A DNA stretch of 64,000 nucleotides from Maricaulis sp963975345. GTDB lineage: Bacteria > Pseudomonadota > Alphaproteobacteria > Caulobacterales > Maricaulaceae. Below, piece by piece: positions 59,796 to 64,000 of this stretch. The position numbers and the translations under genes were made by a program. How positions within the stretch are numbered: the first letter of the stretch is position 1; every line of letters begins with the position of its first letter. The stretch is taken from assembly GCF_963975345.1 (NCBI RefSeq), contig NZ_CAXBGE010000005.1, positions 124,001 to 188,000 on the forward strand, given 5' to 3'. The notes below the pieces were generated by a model that was not told where the DNA came from, ran no database searches, and saw only the letters and a list, made by a program, of their open reading frames with translations.

Positions 59796-61248
59796 CAAGA
59801 TCGCTAAACTTCGTGCGTGCCCCGTCAAAGGACAGTTTGGCCGTGCCGATGGCGCCATGGCGTTGCTTGCCGATGACCACTTCGGCCAGTTTTTCAATGA
59901 TACGGAATTCTTCCTGCCAGGCGAGATATTCCGGCGTGTCTTCGCGCGGCTTCTCGCGTTCCTTGTAATAGGCTTCGCGATAGACAAACAGCACCACGTC
60001 GGCGTCCTGCTCGATCGAACCGGATTCGCGCAGATCGGACAGCTGCGGCTTCTTGTCTTCGCGGCTTTCGACGTTACGCGACAGCTGCGACAGGGCGATG
60101 ACAGGAACTTCCAATTCCTTGGCCAGGGCCTTGAGATTCTGCGTCACTTCCGAGACTTCCTGCACCCGGCTATCGCCCGGCCGGTTGCGTGAAGATGTCA
60201 CCAGCTGAAGGTAATCGACGATGATCAGGTCGAGGCCGTGGGTGCGTTTGAGGCGGCGCGCGCGGGCGGCGAGGGCGCCAATCGGCAGGCCACCCGTATC
60301 GTCAATATAAAGCGGCAAGGACTGGATCTCGAGCACCGCGTCGCGGATTTCCTCATACTGGGTCGCGTCAATCGTGCCCTGGCGGATCATATAGCCGGGG
60401 ATGCCCGTGTAATCGGCGATCAGGCGCATCGCGAGCTGCTCGGCGGACATTTCCAGCGAGAAGAAGCCGACAACCCCGCCCTTGGTAGTCTTCGTCGTGC
60501 CGTCAGGCTGTTCCTCGAAGGCGTAATTGCGCGCCACATCGAAGGCGATATTGGTCGCCAGCGCGGTTTTCCCCATCGAGGGCCGGCCAGCGAGGATAAT
60601 CAGGTCGGACGGGTGCATGCCGCCGAGCTTTTCATCGAGCGCCTTCAGCCCCGAGGAAATCCCCGACAGGCCGCCATCGCGCTCATAGGCCGCCGCGGCT
60701 GTCTCGACCGATTCGGTCAGCGCCTGTTTGAAGCTGACAAAACCGCGCGAGGTCGAGCCGGCTTCGGCGAGGTTGAACAGCTGTTGCTCGACCGCCTCGA
60801 TCAGCTTGCGCGGCTGGGTTTCGGCATCGGTCGCTGCGGTGGCCGAGAGCTCGTCACCGATCCGGATCAGATCGCGGCGCAGGGCCAGTTCATAGATCAT
60901 GCGCGCGTATTCGGTCGCCGCCGAATTATTCGCGGCGCTCTCGATCAGCACGGCCAGATAGGTGGTTCCGCCGATTTCGCGCAGACCGTCATCGCGATCA
61001 AAATGGGTTTTGAGGACCACGGCATCGGCCAGCGAACCGCGCCCGATCAGATCGGCAGCGGTCTCGAAAATGCGGCCATGGACGGGATCGTAGAAATGTT
61101 CCGGCTTCAGCCAGTCGGCGATGCGGTGGAAGATTTCATTGTCGTACAGCAGCGCACCGAGGAAGGCCTGTTCGGCTTCCAAATTGTGCGGTGCGGTCTC
61201 CAGCGTCGTCGGGGCGCCGGTATCGAAGGTCATCAGCTCGGTTGTCAT
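59773..61248 (-). CDS. dnaB: Replicative DNA helicase
   Basis: A 491-residue helicase. N-terminal NTD begins APHNLEAEQAFLGALL (about 20-35). RecA-like core: AGRPSMGKTAL Walker A near 225, VVGFFSLEMSAEQL, DLIIVDYLQLV near 337, SQLSRNVESREDKKPQLSDLRESGSIEQDAD. No intein. First gene in the leftward run. A TTG at 61269 is another start but less likely. Confidence 0.98.
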   Translation of the reverse strand: MTTELMTFDTGAPTTLETAPHNLEAEQAFLGALLYDNEIFHRIADWLKPEHFYDPVHGRIFETAADLIGRGSLADAVVLKTHFDRDDGLREIGGTTYLAVLIESAANNSAATEYARMIYELALRRDLIRIGDELSATAATDAETQPRKLIEAVEQQLFNLAEAGSTSRGFVSFKQALTESVETAAAAYERDGGLSGISSGLKALDEKLGGMHPSDLIILAGRPSMGKTALATNIAFDVARNYAFEEQPDGTTKTTKGGVVGFFSLEMSAEQLAMRLIADYTGIPGYMIRQGTIDATQYEEIRDAVLEIQSLPLYIDDTGGLPIGALAARARRLKRTHGLDLIIVDYLQLVTSSRNRPGDSRVQEVSEVTQNLKALAKELEVPVIALSQLSRNVESREDKKPQLSDLRESGSIEQDADVVLFVYREAYYKEREKPREDTPEYLAWQEEFRIIEKLAEVVIGKQRHGAIGTAKLSFDGARTKFSDLDERFEDG

Positions 61249-61366
61249 GCGAATGGAATACAGGCTCAAGCCCGGCGATACGACCCCTCAAGCCGTAGAC
61301 AGTGAATTTTTACCACAGCATTTTGCCCGGCCTGTGGAGAGGTGTGGATAAGTCTGGTGGCAAACA

Positions 61367-61398
61367 AAAACGGGCGGGTCTCGCGACCCGCCCGTTTT
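61367..61398. terminator. Bidirectional intrinsic terminator after rplI
   Basis: A 14-bp perfect stem (AAAACGGGCGGGTC / GACCCGCCCGTTTT) with a TCGC loop. T-runs on both sides make it work in either direction. It ends the leftward rpsF-rpsR-rplI transcript before dnaB. Confidence 0.92.
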
Positions 61399-61423
61399 CA
61401 AGCTTCAGCGTAAGGCTGATAGC

Positions 61424-62050
61424 CTAGGCTTCGTCGTCTTCAGGCGCTTCCGAATCGTCGGCACCATCGGCGCGGCGTTCGGCTTCTTCTTCGCCTTCTT
61501 CGCTGGCTTCGAACAGGTCGGCAGCTTGGGCTTCGGCGATGGCGCGATCTTCGTCGGCTTGCGCCGCGATCACGTCTTCACCAGAGGCCTGGCGTTCGGC
61601 TTCGTCGAGCGAGCGGGCGACATTGATCGTGACCGTCACCGAAACATCGGCGTGCAGACGGATACGAATCTCATGCAGGCCCAGCTTCTTGATCGGTGCG
61701 TGCAGATCAATCTGCGAGCGGATCACTGACGTGCCGGATTCCGAAACGATCTCGGCAATGTCACGCGAGGAGACAGAACCATAGAGCTGACCGCTTTCAC
61801 CAGCGGAACGAACCATGACGAAGACTTCGCCATCGATCACTTCACCAGCGGTAGCCGCTTCGGCAGCCCGTTCGGCATTGCGTGCCATCAGGGCTTCTTT
61901 TTCCGCTTCGAAGCGGGCCATATTGCCTTCATTGGCGCGCAGCGCCTTGCCTTGCGGCAGAAGGAAGTTACGGGCGAATCCCGGACGGACCGAGACAACT
62001 TCACCCATGACGCCGAGATTTTCGACGCGTTCCAGGAGAACCAGTTTCAT
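61424..62050 (-). CDS. rplI: Ribosomal protein L9
   Basis: A 208-residue protein starting MKLVLLERVENLGVMGEVVSVRPGFARNFLLPQG, the L9 N-domain, a connecting helix, and a C-domain ending about residue 150. A further 55 residues of acidic tail (EEGEEEAERRADGADDSEAPEDDEA) extend it beyond the usual 150. Acidic extensions of L9 occur in alphaproteobacteria. Third gene of the rpsF operon. Confidence 0.97.
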   Translation of the reverse strand: MKLVLLERVENLGVMGEVVSVRPGFARNFLLPQGKALRANEGNMARFEAEKEALMARNAERAAEAATAGEVIDGEVFVMVRSAGESGQLYGSVSSRDIAEIVSESGTSVIRSQIDLHAPIKKLGLHEIRIRLHADVSVTVTINVARSLDEAERQASGEDVIAAQADEDRAIAEAQAADLFEASEEGEEEAERRADGADDSEAPEDDEA

Positions 62051-62062
62051 CGTGCGCTCTCC

Positions 62063-62317
62063 TTAATCCATCACATAGGGAAGCAGAGCCATCTGGCGGG
62101 CGCGTTTGATGGCGCGGGCCAGTTCACGTTGCTTCTTGGCGGAAACCGCCGTGATACGGGACGGGACGATCTTGCCACGTTCGGACATGTAACGAAGCAG
62201 GAGCTTCGGGTCCTTGTAGTCGATCGCGGGTGCATTCTCGCCGGAGAATGGGCACACCTTGCGGCGGCGCATGAATGGGCGGCGAGCGGGCAGATTTGCA
62301 ATATTATCGGATGACAT
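62063..62317 (-). CDS. rpsR: Ribosomal protein S18
   Basis: An 84-residue protein with the S18 core: RRPFMRRRKVCPFSG, IDYKDPKLLLRYMSERGKIVPSRITAVSAKKQRELARAIKRARQMALLPYV. Binds S6 on the 30S platform. Between rpsF and rplI. Confidence 0.98.
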   Translation of the reverse strand: MSSDNIANLPARRPFMRRRKVCPFSGENAPAIDYKDPKLLLRYMSERGKIVPSRITAVSAKKQRELARAIKRARQMALLPYVMD

Positions 62318-62329
62318 CTGTTTCTCTCC

Positions 62330-62686
62330 TTACGACCGGAAATCGCGGCGCGGACGACGGTCATCCTTCTTCGACAGAATCGCCGAAGGTTGATCGGTGT
62401 GCTCGTCGACACGAAGGGTCATGAAACGCATGACGTCTTCGGACAGGCGCTGCAGGCGCTCAAGTTCGTCGATCACGGCGCCATTGGCGTCGATATCGAT
62501 CAGGCCATAATGACCCTTGCGCGATTTGTTGATACGGTAGGACAGGTTGCGCAGGCCCCAATATTCGATCTTGCCGGTCTTGCCGCCATTGGTCTCGATC
62601 AGGGTCTTCGTTTCTTCCAGAAGAGTTTCCATCTGGGCCGGAGAAACATCCGGACGTACGATAAATACGTGTTCGTAAAGTGCCAT
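62330..62686 (-). CDS. rpsF: Ribosomal protein S6
   Basis: A 118-residue protein starting MALYEHVFIVRPDVSPAQMETLLEE, with GLRNLSYRINKSRKGHY and a C-terminal charged tail (KKDDRRPRRDFRS). First gene of the operon; ATG 62686 is chosen since a longer frame upstream would start in the divergent spacer. Confidence 0.98.
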   Translation of the reverse strand: MALYEHVFIVRPDVSPAQMETLLEETKTLIETNGGKTGKIEYWGLRNLSYRINKSRKGHYGLIDIDANGAVIDELERLQRLSEDVMRFMTLRVDEHTDQPSAILSKKDDRRPRRDFRS

Positions 62687-62713
62687 TACGGCGCCCTTCT
62701 TCAGCGGTTGCGG

Positions 62714-62750
62714 CGCAAGCCTCGCCGAAGGGGCGGGCAGGCTCGCGGTG
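62714..62750 (-). promoter_or_regulatory. Possible S6:S18 leader hairpin before rpsF
   Basis: On the minus strand CACCG (62746-62750) runs into a stem CGCGAGCCT/AGGCTTGCG (62739-62747 with 62714-62722, one G-U pair), 28 nt before the rpsF ATG. The S6:S18 autoregulatory leader known from other bacteria contains a CCG beside a hairpin. The match is partial, so this is a guess. Confidence 0.35.
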
Positions 62751-62922
62751 GCTCCTGGGCCGATCCGCCACACCATGTGACGGGAATAATGGAACAGGAC
62801 CGCAACCAAGCGAAGCGCGCGTTTAGCTCATCGCGATCCGGCACGCAAGACGCATCACCTCTTGCGCGTGCGCCGTGACAAAGGGTATCGAGCGATCAAC
62901 TCAAGTCGCAGGAGGCGTTCGG

Positions 62923-63876
62923 ATGACGCTCGCATTCGTATTTCCCGGTCAGGGCAGCCAGGCCGTTGGCATGGGCCAGGAGCTCGCCGCCGAATTTTCC
63001 GCCGCGCGCGCCGTGCTGGCCGAAGTCGATGACGCACTCGGGCAAAACCTGTCGGGCCTTATGGCCAATGGGCCGATCGAGGATCTGACCCTGACCGAGA
63101 ACGCCCAGCCCGCCCTGATGGCGACCAGCCTGGCGGTGATGCGGGTGCTCGAGGCCGAGTTCGGCATTTCGGTTGCGGCGGCACAATTCGTCGCCGGTCA
63201 CAGTCTGGGTGAATACTCCGCCTTGGCCGCTTCGGGCGCGTTGACGATCAGCGATGCCGCGAAACTGCTCAAGCTGCGCGGCCGCGCCATGCAGCAGGCC
63301 GTGCCGGTTGGGCTGGGGACGATGGCGGCGCTGCTCGGTGCCGATGAAGACATGGCGCAGCAGGCCGTGGATGCCGGCTCGCTAGTCGGGATTTGCGCGA
63401 TTGCCAATGACAATGCGCCGGGCCAGATCGTGATTTCCGGCTCGACCAAGGCGATTGAGGCCGCGATTGATCGCGCCACGGCGCTCGGCGTCAAGAAAGC
63501 CATGATGCTGCCAGTCTCGGCACCCTTCCATTGCGCCATGATGCAGCCAGCGGCCGATGCGATGGCGGCGGCGCTAGCCTCGACGACGATCCTGCCGCCA
63601 GCCGTACCGGTTGTCGCCAATGTCACCGCGCGTCCGACATCGGATGTTGAAACCATCAGGCGGCAATTGGTCGAACAGGTCACCGGCCGGGTGCGCTGGC
63701 GCGAGAGTGTATTGTGGATGGTGGAAGAGGGCGGCATCAAGACGCTCGCCGAAGCTGGTGCGGGCAAGGTGCTCACCACGATGCTGAAACGGACCACCAA
63801 GGACGCGAATGGCGTGCCGCTCAATGTGGCCGCCGATCTGGAAGCCTTCGCGGCTTCGCTCAAAGAGGATGCCTGA
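62923..63876 (+). CDS. fabD: Malonyl-CoA:ACP transacylase
   Basis: A 317-residue enzyme that loads malonyl onto acyl carrier protein. Motifs: FPGQGSQAVGMG near residue 7, the active serine in GHSLGEYSALAA near 92, and QIVISGS near 163, and APFHCAMM with the catalytic His near 202. AGGAGG ribosome site 8 nt before ATG 62923. Two bases before fabG. Confidence 0.98.
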   Translation: MTLAFVFPGQGSQAVGMGQELAAEFSAARAVLAEVDDALGQNLSGLMANGPIEDLTLTENAQPALMATSLAVMRVLEAEFGISVAAAQFVAGHSLGEYSALAASGALTISDAAKLLKLRGRAMQQAVPVGLGTMAALLGADEDMAQQAVDAGSLVGICAIANDNAPGQIVISGSTKAIEAAIDRATALGVKKAMMLPVSAPFHCAMMQPAADAMAAALASTTILPPAVPVVANVTARPTSDVETIRRQLVEQVTGRVRWRESVLWMVEEGGIKTLAEAGAGKVLTTMLKRTTKDANGVPLNVAADLEAFAASLKEDA

Positions 63877-63878
63877 GA

Positions 63879-64000
63879 ATGTTTGATCTGACCGGCAAGA
63901 ACGCGCTCGTCACCGGCGCCACCGGCGGCCTCGGCCAAGCCATCGCCAAGGCTTTGCATGCGCAAGGCGCAACCGTCGCTCTCTCCGGCACACGCGAAAA
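63879..64000 (+). CDS. fabG: 3-oxoacyl-ACP reductase, partial
   Basis: Forty codons before the window edge: MFDLTGKNALVTGATGGLGQ and an ALHAQGATVALSGTRE strand. The TGATGGLG loop and position after fabD identify FabG. Rest lies outside the window. Confidence 0.92.
   Translation, partial: MFDLTGKNALVTGATGGLGQAIAKALHAQGATVALSGTRE

Noticed and set aside
1..64000. tRNA, rRNA, CRISPR or insertion sequence
   Set aside because: Intergenic spacers were read for cloverleaf, array and terminal-repeat patterns and none was convincing; the only transposase is that of the prophage.

Overview
The window looks like the chromosome of a GC-rich alphaproteobacterium, most likely a stalked or marine lineage near Maricaulales/Hyphomonadales/Caulobacterales. 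The basis is the core gene content and order (rpsF-rpsR-rplI; dnaB-alr-radA-cvpA-purF; a YfgM-like TPR gene, bamB and der; guaB; guaA), the codon style, and short palindromic repeats of an alphaproteobacterial type. This placement is inference.

Positions 1 to about 29.7 kb hold most of a transposable (Mu-like) prophage, cut by the left window edge. From its immunity end at the right, a repressor (28400, + strand) diverges from a long leftward run of genes. The run begins with two small DNA-binding proteins, a DDE transposase (MuA-like) and an AAA+ target activator (MuB-like). It continues through early accessory genes including GemA and several small zinc-finger proteins, a Mor-like activator, then lysis genes (endolysin, holin). 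Next come Mu-type packaging genes (DUF3486 small terminase and a gp28-like large terminase) and a portal fused to a Mu F-like head morphogenesis domain. The rest is not Mu-like: an HK97-type prohead protease and major capsid, connector and neck proteins, and a long flexible tail set (tube, chaperone pair with a probable frameshift, tape measure, tail tip, NlpC/P60-like peptidase, J-like tip protein). Two unrelated DNA adenine methyltransferases sit inside the structural genes. The phage is therefore a chimera of Mu replication and packaging with an HK97/siphovirus virion.

From 29.4 to 30.37 kb there is no convincing gene. This spacer holds a strong terminator, candidate transposase-binding repeats near the prophage end, and two arrays of roughly 11-bp words in opposite orientation just upstream of guaB.

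30.4 to 49.7 kb is host sequence: guaB, a MAPEG protein, a DUF3088 protein, an RsmB-like RNA methyltransferase, a DUF4160/DUF2442 pair, two sulfotransferases, guaA, an A+T-richer HEPN-like gene with a zinc ribbon placed 4 nt after guaA (a candidate defence gene), an SDR/isomerase pair, SlyX, a serine hydrolase, a membrane LytTR regulator, a secreted peptidase-like hydrolase, a membrane thioredoxin-fold protein, and two paralogous three-gene modules (small membrane protein, ECF sigma factor, putative anti-sigma). A bipartite motif, TGCATCCAA-N14-GC(A/G)(T/A)C, precedes both modules and also the serine hydrolase. It is probably the promoter recognised by these sigma factors.

49.7 to 64 kb is core housekeeping: two REP-like repeats, panB, a YfgM-like protein, bamB, der, then the leftward operon dnaB-alr-radA-cvpA-purF-SDR, the leftward rpsF-rpsR-rplI operon with a bidirectional terminator, and the rightward fabD-fabG pair (fabG cut by the window edge). 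No rRNA, tRNA, CRISPR array or insertion sequence was seen.
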